Notes under the pieces: generated by a model | What the model was told of the DNA's origin: nothing | The model's input: the letters and a program-made list of their open reading frames with translations, nothing else | The model's database searches: none | Position numbers and translations under genes: made by a program | From: an uncultured Ardenticatenia bacterium | GTDB lineage: Bacteria > Chloroflexota > Anaerolineae > Promineifilales > Promineifilaceae | DNA length: 12,619 nt | Assembly (NCBI GenBank): GCA_937858165.1 | Contig: CALLZA010000312.1 | Coordinates: forward strand, 1-12,619 | Direction: 5' to 3' | Shown: one piece after another, positions 6,768-12,619 of the stretch | How the letters are laid out: every line of letters begins with the position of its first letter | Numbering within the stretch: position 1 is the stretch's first letter

Positions 6768-8534
6768 CTAATACTCCTCAATCGGGAGGGCGACCTTCGT
6801 CCGCTCCACGTGCCGCAGGATCGACTCCGCGCCGCTGACGGCTGTGTCGCCCTGTGTGCCCAGCATGGCCGCCAACTCGCGCACGCGCCCGCTTGTGTCC
6901 AGGGCGTCAACGTGGGTCGTCGTCCGGCCGTCGGCCACGGCCTTGCTGACGTGAAAGTGGGCGTCGCCATAGCCGGCCAGTTGCGGCAGGTGGGTGACGA
7001 CAATGACCTGATGGTCGGCCTCGGCGGCCAGCCCCCACAACTTGCGGCCGACAATGTCGCCGACGCGCCCGCCGATACCCTGGTCGATCTCGTCAAAGAT
7101 GAGCGTCGGCGTCTCGTCAACCTGGGCCAGGGCCGTCTTCAGGGCCAGCATCAGCCGCGCCGTCTCGCCACCGCTGGCGACTTTGACCAGCGGCTTGGGC
7201 GGCTCGCCGGGGTTGGCGGAGATGAGGAACTCGACGCGGTCGAAGCCCGTCTGGTCGAATGCCAGCCGCTGCGTCGCGCCGTCGCGCGTGACGTAGCAAC
7301 CATCGGCCGCCGGCTGGGTCTGGAACTCCACGGCGAAGCGCGCCCCTTCCATCTTCAGATCGCCCAGATGGTGTTCCACAGCCGCCGACAGGCGCTCGGC
7401 CGCCGCCCGCCGCCTGGCCGACAGGGCCGCGGCCAGCCCACCGATGAGCCGCAGAAAGCGCTCGCGCTCCGCTTCCAATTCGACCGTGCGCACCTCGCTG
7501 TTCTCCAGCGTCTTTAGCTCGGCCTCGGCCCGCGCCTGGGCCGCCAGCAGCCCGGCCACGTCGGCCTCGTTGTACTTGCGCTTTAGGGTGTTGATCGTCT
7601 CCAGCCGCGCCTCGACGCTATTCAGCCGGCGCGGGTCGAACTCCAGCGCGTCGAGGTAGTCCTGCACGTCACCGGCCAACTCGCTCAACTGGAAGCTCAG
7701 ACCTTGCAGCGTTTCCAGCGACGTCTGGCGGGTGTCATCAAGCTTGGCCAGCTGAGCCAGGGCGTGCTCGACCCGACCGAGCAGGTCGAGCGTCGCCGGC
7801 CGGTCGTCGTCAATGGTCGTCAGCAGGGCCACGGCCTCGGCGGCGTGGCGGCCCAACTGCTCGGCGTTGGCCAGCCGCACGCGCTCGACGCGCAACGTCT
7901 CTTCCTCGTCCGGCTGCGGCGCGGCGGCGCGGATGTCCTCGATCTTGAATTGCAGCATCTCGATGCGCTGGGTCAGATCGCGCTGGCTGCGGCGCAACTC
8001 GTCCAGTTCGCGCTGGACAGCGTGCAACCGGCGCACCTCGGCTGCCAGCGCCGCGCTTTCGGCGGTCAGCCCGCCAAAAGCGTCGAGCAGCGGCAGATGG
8101 GCGCGCGGCCGCAGCAGCGACAGGTGCTCCCCCTGGCCGTGGATGTCGATGAGCGGATCGGCTACCTGGCGCAGAACGGACAGGCTGACCGTGCGCCCGT
8201 TGACGCGGCAGATGTTGCGGCCGTTGGCGCGCAACTCACGGGCCAGCACCACGAACTTGTCACCGTCCTCATCCAGCCCCTCGGCCTCCAGAATGGGCCG
8301 CAACGTGGCCCGCAATAGCGGGTCGAGCCGGAAACCCGCCTCGACGTAGGCCCCGTCGCTGCCGGCGCGGACGGCCGTGGCGTCGGCCCGCCCGCCCAGC
8401 ACCAACGTCACAGCGTCGAGGATGATCGACTTGCCCGCGCCCGTCTCGCCGGTCAGGACGTTGAAGCCGGGGTCGAAATCCAGCCGCAACTGATCGATGA
8501 TCGCGAAATTGCGAACGATAAGTTCCGTTAGCAT
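6768..8534 (-). CDS. recN: DNA repair protein RecN
   Basis: RecN is an SMC-like ATPase that acts early in double-strand break repair by holding and organising broken DNA ends. The protein has 588 residues, slightly longer than the usual 550-570. The N-terminal half of the ATPase begins MLTELIVRNFAIIDQLRL and carries Walker A GETGAGKS (29-36), followed by IILDAVTLVLGGRA. The middle (about 160-370) is Glu/Arg/Leu-rich coiled coil. The C-terminal half has the signature ASGGETARLMLALK (SGGE at 454-457), Walker B TLIFDEIDQGIGG (Asp481, Glu482) and the RecN-typical VVTHLPQLAGYGDAHF (514-518 for THLPQ). The ATG at 8534 is the family start; only a G-run (GGGGGG) precedes it as a possible weak Shine-Dalgarno. 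It lies 12 nt after the upstream TPR/zinc-finger gene, so the two are almost certainly co-transcribed. Closeness to nadK echoes the nadK-recN neighbourhood known from many bacteria. Confidence 0.98.
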   Translation of the reverse strand: MLTELIVRNFAIIDQLRLDFDPGFNVLTGETGAGKSIILDAVTLVLGGRADATAVRAGSDGAYVEAGFRLDPLLRATLRPILEAEGLDEDGDKFVVLARELRANGRNICRVNGRTVSLSVLRQVADPLIDIHGQGEHLSLLRPRAHLPLLDAFGGLTAESAALAAEVRRLHAVQRELDELRRSQRDLTQRIEMLQFKIEDIRAAAPQPDEEETLRVERVRLANAEQLGRHAAEAVALLTTIDDDRPATLDLLGRVEHALAQLAKLDDTRQTSLETLQGLSFQLSELAGDVQDYLDALEFDPRRLNSVEARLETINTLKRKYNEADVAGLLAAQARAEAELKTLENSEVRTVELEAERERFLRLIGGLAAALSARRRAAAERLSAAVEHHLGDLKMEGARFAVEFQTQPAADGCYVTRDGATQRLAFDQTGFDRVEFLISANPGEPPKPLVKVASGGETARLMLALKTALAQVDETPTLIFDEIDQGIGGRVGDIVGRKLWGLAAEADHQVIVVTHLPQLAGYGDAHFHVSKAVADGRTTTHVDALDTSGRVRELAAMLGTQGDTAVSGAESILRHVERTKVALPIEEY

Positions 8535-8546
8535 GACCCCCCGATT

Positions 8547-9422
8547 TTACCGCATTTGCCAGTAGGCTGCACCGCCGGCGACGAACAGAAAGATGCCCAG
8601 GCCGAGCAGGGCGAAGAGGTTCAGCCCGCCCAACAGAAACACCAGCCCTGCCGGCAAGGCCACGCCCAGAACCATCATGGCCACGACGAGTCCGGGCAGA
8701 TAGCGCCCGCGCCGTCCGCCAATGGCCCTCTTAGTGACACGGCCGATGAAGCCGCCGACCGCGCCACTGATGAAAAAGACGATCAGGAAGAAGAAGAAGC
8801 TGCCGACAAAAAAGCGGATGAGCAAAAAGCCGACAAGCAGGCTGATAGGCAGCGAAACCAGCGCGGCGACGAGGTAATCCAGAGGCCGGCTATTGTAGAA
8901 GGCGTCCTCGGCCTGCCGCTGGCAGTCGGGGCAGATGTAGCCGACGGGCGTCTTCTTGGCGCAACTGATGCAGATAGGCCGGTTGCAGTTGTAGCAACGC
9001 AGCGAGGTCGTGCGCTCCGGGTGGCGGTAGCAGGTCAGGGTGTAGGCCGCTTCCTCGGCCGCGGCCACAGGCGCCGGCTCGGCGACGGTGATCGTGCTTG
9101 GTCGTGGCTCTTCGGCCGCTGGCTCCAGCGCGGCCAGGGCAGCGGCGGCTTCGGGCGGCACGGGGCGGCCGTCGAGCACGGCCAGCCCGGCCACGGCCGC
9201 GGGGTTCTCCGGCGCCAGGGCCAGCGCCCGCTCATAGGCGGCGCGCTTCTCGGCAGGGTCGCCGGTCACGCGGGCCAGGCCCAGCCAGGCATCCTCGGCC
9301 TCCGGCGCTTCGTCGATGATCTGACGGTACATCATCTCGGCCGCGGCGTTCTTGCCGTAGTTGGCATTGCGCTCGGCCTGGGTCAGCAGCGTCCGCAATC
9401 GGGGGTCTCTGATTTGTGTCAT
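8547..9422 (-). CDS. TPR / B-box-like zinc-finger / multi-pass membrane protein of unknown function
   Basis: I do not recognise a named gene, but the architecture (291 aa) is clear. Residues 1-90 form two to three tetratricopeptide-like helices (AAAEMMYRQIIDEAPEAEDA, AAYERALALAPENPAAVAGL). An Ala/Pro/Glu-rich linker runs about 90-126. A compact zinc-binding module follows at 131-167 with Cys131, His134, Cys143, Cys146, Cys151, Cys154, Cys164 and Cys167. It is of the CYRHP...LRCYNCNRPICISC...GYICPDC type that precedes membrane domains such as rhomboids in some bacteria. Three to four hydrophobic helices then run about 183-222 and 241-288; no rhomboid GxSG/His catalytic pair is present. The start is the ATG at 9422 with a weak GAAGAG upstream. 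It sits directly upstream of recN (12 nt) and 197 nt downstream of nadK. It may be a membrane-anchored protein-interaction adaptor; this is inference. Confidence 0.85.
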   Translation of the reverse strand: MTQIRDPRLRTLLTQAERNANYGKNAAAEMMYRQIIDEAPEAEDAWLGLARVTGDPAEKRAAYERALALAPENPAAVAGLAVLDGRPVPPEAAAALAALEPAAEEPRPSTITVAEPAPVAAAEEAAYTLTCYRHPERTTSLRCYNCNRPICISCAKKTPVGYICPDCQRQAEDAFYNSRPLDYLVAALVSLPISLLVGFLLIRFFVGSFFFFLIVFFISGAVGGFIGRVTKRAIGGRRGRYLPGLVVAMMVLGVALPAGLVFLLGGLNLFALLGLGIFLFVAGGAAYWQMR

Positions 9423-9431
9423 CTATGCTCT

Positions 9432-9557
9432 TCATCCGCAGATTCGGCAGATTCTCGGAACCTCACGCAAAGATCGCCAAGAAGCCGATCTCTGGGCGCT
9501 CTTGGCGTTCTTCGCGATCTTTGCGTGAGACGCTTAATCTACTTAACCTGCGGATGA
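9432..9557. repeat. Nested intergenic palindrome downstream of nadK
   Basis: The inner arms 9462-9483 and 9508-9529 match over 22 bp with one mismatch. An outer 10-bp pair (9432-9441 / 9548-9557) is perfect. A competing inner pairing also exists: CGCCAAGA (9475-9482) with TCTTGGCG (9500-9507). The arm words (CTCACGCAAAGATCGC and its complement) resemble the CACGCAAAG-type intergenic repeats I have seen across many bacterial genomes. No T-tract follows on either side. Confidence 0.8.
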
Positions 9558-9566
9558 TATCTCTGT

Positions 9567-9593
9567 TAATCTGTGTAATCAGTGTAATCTGTG
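9567..9593. repeat. Three tandem 9-mers (TAATCTGTG type)
   Basis: The units are TAATCTGTG, TAATCAGTG and TAATCTGTG, head to tail, with one variant base in the middle unit. They sit between the nested palindrome and the nadK stop. The unit recalls the AATCTGTG/CACAGATT intergenic repeat seen in many genomes. Confidence 0.75.
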
Positions 9594-9619
9594 GATTCTC
9601 TTCCCATCTTCATAAGCGG

Positions 9620-10489
9620 CTAAGGACGACTGTCGCGCCCCGGCGCGGGGATGAGGTGGGGCCAGGAGAAGCCCAGCCGCCCCATCAGCCGGCGATAGAA
9701 GAAGCCGGGGCTATCCACCCGCGCGAAGAGGCACGGCCGCTCGTGCTTGGTGATCAGCACCTCGTCACCGCTCTCCACGGCAACGCTCTTCTGTCCGTCG
9801 GCCGTCAGGAACGCCTCGTGGCTCATCTCGACCTGGATACCGATGCGCGCGTTCTCGTGCAGCACCAGCGGCCGGTTCAGGCTGAGATGGGCGGCCACGG
9901 GCACAACGACGAAGTTCTGCAACTGGGGCGGCAGCAGCGGCCCGCCGGCGGCCATGGCGTAGGCAGTCGAGCCGGTCGGCGTGGCAACGATGAGGGCGTC
10001 AGCGATGTAGGTCGTCACCAGGTCGTCGTCGACGCGCAAATCGAGGCGAATGACCCGCGCCTGCGCGCCGCGGCCGATGACCACTTCATTGAGGGCCATG
10101 AACGGCCCAACGAGCGTGCCGCCGCGCCACAGTTCGGCGTGGAGCATCAGCCGCCGCTCCAGCCAGTACTCACCAGCCAGAACGCGTGCCAGCTTGTCCG
10201 GCCACTCGTCGGGCGTGGCCTCGCTTAGAAAGCCGACACGGCCGACGTTGACGCCGAAGATGGGCAAGCCGTGGGGCACGGCCCAGCGCGCCGCGCGCAG
10301 CGTTGAGCCGTCGCCGCCGAGGACAACGAGCAAGTCCGTCTCGCTCAGCGGCGCGGCGATCGGTTCGTCGTCCCACGGCGCGGCTGTCCACGACGCCGCA
10401 CCCCGCGCCGCCAGCCAGCGCCGCACCTCGTCGCCCAGGGCAGTCGATTCGGGGATGCGGGGTTGTTGCAGGATACCGACCAGAGACAT
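9620..10489 (-). CDS. nadK: NAD kinase
   Basis: The enzyme phosphorylates NAD to NADP with ATP or polyphosphate and so sets the cytoplasmic NADP pool. It has 289 residues from the ATG at 10489 (MSLVGILQQPRIPES). The GGDG motif appears as LVVLGGDGSTLRAAR (about 58-62, Ser replacing the usual Thr) and is followed by IFGVNVGRVGFLSE. The NE motif sits in MALNEVVIGRG (Asn134). The C-terminal beta-sandwich carries the glycine-rich ATPTGSTAYAMAAGGPL (TPTGSTAY at 170-177), and the family motif DGQ (about 231) lies in FLTADGQK. In-frame starts at ATG 10504 and TTG 10522 would add 5 or 11 residues. None has a Shine-Dalgarno; I chose the one nearest the first beta-strand of the fold. It lies 33 nt after hisS on the same strand, so co-transcription is likely. 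Confidence 0.95.
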   Translation of the reverse strand: MSLVGILQQPRIPESTALGDEVRRWLAARGAASWTAAPWDDEPIAAPLSETDLLVVLGGDGSTLRAARWAVPHGLPIFGVNVGRVGFLSEATPDEWPDKLARVLAGEYWLERRLMLHAELWRGGTLVGPFMALNEVVIGRGAQARVIRLDLRVDDDLVTTYIADALIVATPTGSTAYAMAAGGPLLPPQLQNFVVVPVAAHLSLNRPLVLHENARIGIQVEMSHEAFLTADGQKSVAVESGDEVLITKHERPCLFARVDSPGFFYRRLMGRLGFSWPHLIPAPGRDSRP

Positions 10490-10522
10490 GGGAGAGTGAT
10501 GCATGGCGAGTGACGGGACCAA

Positions 10523-11803
10523 TTAAGCATTCAGAGCGGATTGGAGCCAGGGGACGAGGTCGGCCACGGGCACGCGCGTTTGCTCGCCGCTGGCCAGGAG
10601 GCGGGCGGTCACAACACCCTCGGCCAGCTCATCGCCACCCACGATCAGGACGTAGCGCGCTCCGTGGTGGTCGGCCTCGCGCATCTGGCTCTTCAGGCTG
10701 CGGCCACGACGGGTGAAGGCCACGCGCGCGCCGATGCCCGCCGCCCGCAGGCGAAAGGCCAGTTGCGACGCCGCCGTCTTGGTCGCCCCGCCGAAGTGGG
10801 CCAGATAGACCGGCGGCGGCGGGGCGTCCGGCGGCGCCACGCCCTGCTCCTTCATGCCCAGCACGATGCGCTCGATGCCACTACCAAAGCCGACGCCGGG
10901 CGTGGCCGGGCCGCCGATGTCCTCGGCCAGACCGTCGTAGCGCCCGCCGCCGCACAGCGCCGCCTGCGCGCCGATGCCTTCCTGCCACACCTCGAAGACC
11001 GTCTTGGTGTAGTAGTCGATGCCGCGCACCAGCCGAAAGTTGATGGTGTACGTCTGGTCGAGTTCGTCCAGCAGGCCGCGCACGTCGGCGAAGTGGTCGC
11101 GGCAATCGTCGCACAGGTGATCGGCGATTTGGGGCGCGCCGGCCAGCAGCTCGGCCATGCCCGGCTCCTTGCTGTCCAGCACGCGCAGCGGGTTCTTGCC
11201 CAGCCGCTCCTTGTCGATGGCGGCCAGCCGGTCGCGATGCTGCTCCAGATAGGCGACCAGCTTCTCGATGTAGCCCGGCTTGCAGACGGGGCAGCCGGTG
11301 CTGTTCAGTTGGAACGTCAGATCGCGGAAGCCCAATTCACGGTAGAGGCTCATGGCCAGCATCATCACTTCCACGTCGGCCGCCGGGTCGTCCTCGCCCA
11401 AAATCTCGGCGTTGAACTGGCTGTGCTGGCGCAGGCGGCCGGCCTGGGGGCGCTCGCGGCGGAAGCTGGGGCCAATGGTGTAGAGCTTAACCGGCGGCGT
11501 CCAGTTGCTCAGGCCGTTCTGGATGTAGGCGCGCATGAAGCCGGCCGTGAACTCCGGCCGTAAGGTGATGCGCGAGCCGTCCGGCTCGGCCAGGGTGTAC
11601 ATCTCCTTCTGGACGAAGAAGTCCGACCCCTGGCCCACGCCGCGAACGAACAGTTCCTCGAACTCGATGATCGGCAGGTCAATGCGCTGGAAGCCGAAGC
11701 GCCGAGCCAGGCTCTCGGCCGCGCCGGTAATCGCGTCCCAATAGCGGCGGTCGTCCGGCAAGACGTCCTGCATGCCGGTGACGCGCTGGATTTGTTTCGA
11801 CAC
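10523..11803 (-). CDS. hisS: Histidine-tRNA ligase
   Basis: This class II aminoacyl-tRNA synthetase charges tRNA-His. The protein has 426 residues and the family's normal layout. The N-terminus is IQRVTGMQDVLPDD. Next comes EMYTLAEPDGSRITLRPEFTAG cut into the usual TLRPE motif (about 80-84). Motif 2 is the FRRERPQAGRLRQHSQFNAE block (114 on). The HisRS-specific LVRGIDYYTKTVFEV lies at 258-272, with CGGGRYDGLAEDIGG after it. Motif 3 is GVGFGSGIERIVL (303-315). The anticodon-binding domain fills about 330-426. Two CxxC pairs, CPVC (171-174) and CDDC (231-234), could form a zinc site in the insertion domain, as in several Gram-positive HisRS and unlike E. coli. The GTG start at 11803 has GGAGG 4 nt upstream. 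No T-box leader is visible. It heads a likely hisS-nadK transcription unit. Confidence 0.98.
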   Translation of the reverse strand: MSKQIQRVTGMQDVLPDDRRYWDAITGAAESLARRFGFQRIDLPIIEFEELFVRGVGQGSDFFVQKEMYTLAEPDGSRITLRPEFTAGFMRAYIQNGLSNWTPPVKLYTIGPSFRRERPQAGRLRQHSQFNAEILGEDDPAADVEVMMLAMSLYRELGFRDLTFQLNSTGCPVCKPGYIEKLVAYLEQHRDRLAAIDKERLGKNPLRVLDSKEPGMAELLAGAPQIADHLCDDCRDHFADVRGLLDELDQTYTINFRLVRGIDYYTKTVFEVWQEGIGAQAALCGGGRYDGLAEDIGGPATPGVGFGSGIERIVLGMKEQGVAPPDAPPPPVYLAHFGGATKTAASQLAFRLRAAGIGARVAFTRRGRSLKSQMREADHHGARYVLIVGGDELAEGVVTARLLASGEQTRVPVADLVPWLQSALNA

Positions 11804-11859
11804 AGTGCCTCCACGACGGGGCGACGCCCATCGGGCGGCCCGGTTTCAGTGTTTGGGTG

Positions 11860-11865
11860 ATTATA
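11860..11865 (-). promoter_or_regulatory. Perfect -10 box (TATAAT) upstream of hisS
   Basis: A TATAAT on the minus strand lies 57 nt upstream of the hisS GTG. No recognisable -35 is present at 16-18 nt (the bases there read CTGCCC) and there is no extended TG motif, so it is an incomplete promoter call. Confidence 0.45.
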
Positions 11866-11885
11866 GCCGGAAATGGGGGAGGGGG

Positions 11886-11921
11886 CAGTAAGCAGTGATC
11901 AGTAGGTCAGTGATCAGTTGT
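11886..11921. repeat. Degenerate CAGTNNN heptamer repeats upstream of hisS
   Basis: Five near-contiguous heptads begin with CAGT: CAGTAAG, CAGTGAT, CAGTAGG, then one extra T, CAGTGAT and CAGTTGT. CAGTGATCAGT recurs exactly at 11893-11903 and 11908-11918. The tract abuts the predicted -35 region of hisS. Confidence 0.7.
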
Positions 11922-11933
11922 GGCGTGCACTCT

Positions 11934-11954
11934 TCATTCGTCACTCGTCACTCG
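11934..11954. repeat. Three TCACTCG heptamers overlapping the 3' end of a gene
   Basis: TCATTCG, TCACTCG and TCACTCG are exact head-to-tail 7-mers (one base differs in the first). They encode the last residues (VTSDE) and stop codon of the exonuclease gene on the minus strand. They resemble the tract at 2968-2988. Confidence 0.7.
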
Positions 11955-12362
11955 CCTGTCACAGGCGGCGCGCAGCCCACAGGCGGCGCAGCGGCGGGGG
12001 TCGTCGTGGTCGGGGTCGGGGTCGGCTTCGGCGCGGGTGGCGCGCATTTCGGCCAGCAGGTCGAGCAGGTCGGCTTCCAGATCGTCGGTATAGTCGATGG
12101 CGAACGCGCCGTCGCGGTATTGCAGGATGCCGTAGGGCGGCCGCACGCCGAAGTTCTCCTCGACCAGCAAACAGTAGGCGGCCAACTGGAGCACCTGCCC
12201 TTCATAGGGGCGGCGCGGTGCGGCCGAGGATTTGATCTCGACGGGGATGATCGTGCCGTCACTCTGCTCAACCAGATAATCGGGCTTGCCGACCAGCCGC
12301 AGGCGCGCCGCGTGGAGAACATCGTTGTTGGCCCGCCACGTCTCGGTATCGTTGTAGAAGAC
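11934..12362 (-). CDS. Cas4/Dna2-like PD-(D/E)XK exonuclease, C-terminal 142 residues
   Basis: Proteins of this RecB/Cas4 family are metal-dependent, iron-sulfur-containing exonucleases. Some work in CRISPR spacer capture; many others are stand-alone. The visible part begins VFYNDTETWRANN and shows the core active site: Asp28 in GKPDYLVEQ, Glu42 and Lys44 in IPVEIKSS, and the QxxxY motif Gln59-Tyr63 in VLQLAAYCLLVEENFG. The C-terminal cysteine cluster is CAACGLRAAC (Cys125, Cys128, Cys134), which would bind a 4Fe-4S cluster with a fourth Cys from the missing N-terminus. Upstream sequence is lost because the read enters sequencing adapter at 12363; residues that an ORF finder adds beyond Val1 are adapter. 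The stop lies in a heptamer repeat. No CRISPR array or other cas gene is in the window, so a CRISPR role is not supported. Confidence 0.85.
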   Translation of the reverse strand, partial: VFYNDTETWRANNDVLHAARLRLVGKPDYLVEQSDGTIIPVEIKSSAAPRRPYEGQVLQLAAYCLLVEENFGVRPPYGILQYRDGAFAIDYTDDLEADLLDLLAEMRATRAEADPDPDHDDPRRCAACGLRAACDRRVTSDE

Positions 12363-12428
12363 CTGTCTCTTATACACATCTCCGAGCCCACGAGACCGTA
12401 CTAGATCTCGTATGCCGTCTTCTGCTTG
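12363..12428 (+). other. Illumina Nextera read-2 adapter, i7 index and P7 sequence (artefact)
   Basis: 12363-12381 is CTGTCTCTTATACACATCT, the complement of the 19-bp Tn5 mosaic end. 12382-12396 is CCGAGCCCACGAGAC, the rest of the Nextera read-2 adapter. 12397-12404 (CGTACTAG) fits an 8-base i7 index. 12405-12428 is the 24-base P7 end, beginning ATCTCGTATGCC and ending TTCTGCTTG. The order and lengths are exactly those of a read running through its insert. This is library chemistry, not genome. Confidence 0.99.
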
Positions 12429-12619
12429 AAAAAAAAAAAAAAAAACACAGAAAAAAGTACGAGCAAATCGAACCAAACTAGCATGTATTAATTAAATTAG
12501 TATGCAAACAATATGAAATAACAGACAACATAAACACTCAACGCCAGAGTATAACGTATACATGCGTAACTCAAGCGTAAAATATAACTACACAGATGAA
12601 TACAACAAGAGAAATATAG
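12429..12619. other. Poly-A and read-through noise after the adapter (artefact)
   Basis: 17 A residues (12429-12445) follow the P7 end, then 174 bases of A-rich, G-poor sequence quite unlike the rest of the contig. Illumina reads produce this when the template is exhausted. There are no coding or structural features. Confidence 0.93.

Noticed and set aside
10541..11563. 340-residue plus-strand open frame opposite hisS
   Set aside because: This is an antisense shadow produced by codon bias. The minus strand carries every HisRS motif.
11804..11860. T-box or other riboswitch in the hisS leader
   Set aside because: The leader is only about 50 nt, with no T-box sequence, specifier stem or terminator.
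11934..12362. CRISPR-Cas locus suggested by the Cas4-like gene
   Set aside because: There is no repeat-spacer array and no cas1, cas2 or effector in the window. The heptamer repeats lack spacers. Stand-alone Cas4-like proteins are common.
12363..12381. Tn5/IS50-type mosaic end as a sign of a natural transposon
   Set aside because: It is continuous with the Nextera adapter, an index and P7, so it comes from library preparation.
11895..12404. Plus-strand frame ending SLIHISEPTRPY
   Set aside because: The C-terminus is translated adapter and the rest is antisense to the exonuclease.

Overview
This is a GC-rich bacterial contig made mostly of housekeeping genes, and both of its ends look artefactual. 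Protein flavour, GC content and a CIRCE-controlled operon led by hrcA suggest an uncultured member of the Chloroflexota (Anaerolineae-like). This placement is inference from recognised protein style; no search was run. I found no new multi-gene system. The points most worth attention are untrimmed Illumina adapter at the right end, a doubtful left end, and several intergenic palindromes and short tandem repeats.

Left third (1-4212, minus strand): a class I heat-shock operon, hrcA-grpE-dnaK-dnaJ, read right to left. A good sigma-70-type promoter (4184-4212) is followed at once by a CIRCE operator (4144-4170) bound by HrcA. This gives a self-contained circuit: HrcA represses its own operon, and GrpE, DnaK and DnaJ form the Hsp70 folding machine. 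A 23-bp hairpin separates dnaK from dnaJ. DnaJ is cut by the contig end, and its last part is an implausible run of pure G/C.

Middle (4213-5156): a less GC-rich island. It holds the truncated 5' end of a transposase-like gene (minus strand) and a divergent dihydrofolate-reductase-fold protein (plus strand), the only intact plus-strand gene here.

Right two thirds (5157-11803, minus strand): read right to left these are hisS, nadK, a TPR/zinc-finger/membrane protein, recN and an exopolysaccharide-type sugar phosphotransferase. A long palindrome lies after recN. A nested palindrome and a 9-mer tandem repeat lie after nadK. Heptamer repeats lie upstream of hisS.

Right end (11934-12619): a truncated Cas4/Dna2-like PD-(D/E)XK exonuclease (11934-12362) runs straight into a Nextera read-2 adapter, an i7 index and the P7 sequence (12363-12428). 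Poly-A and AT-rich read-through noise follow. Nothing right of 12362 should be treated as genome.
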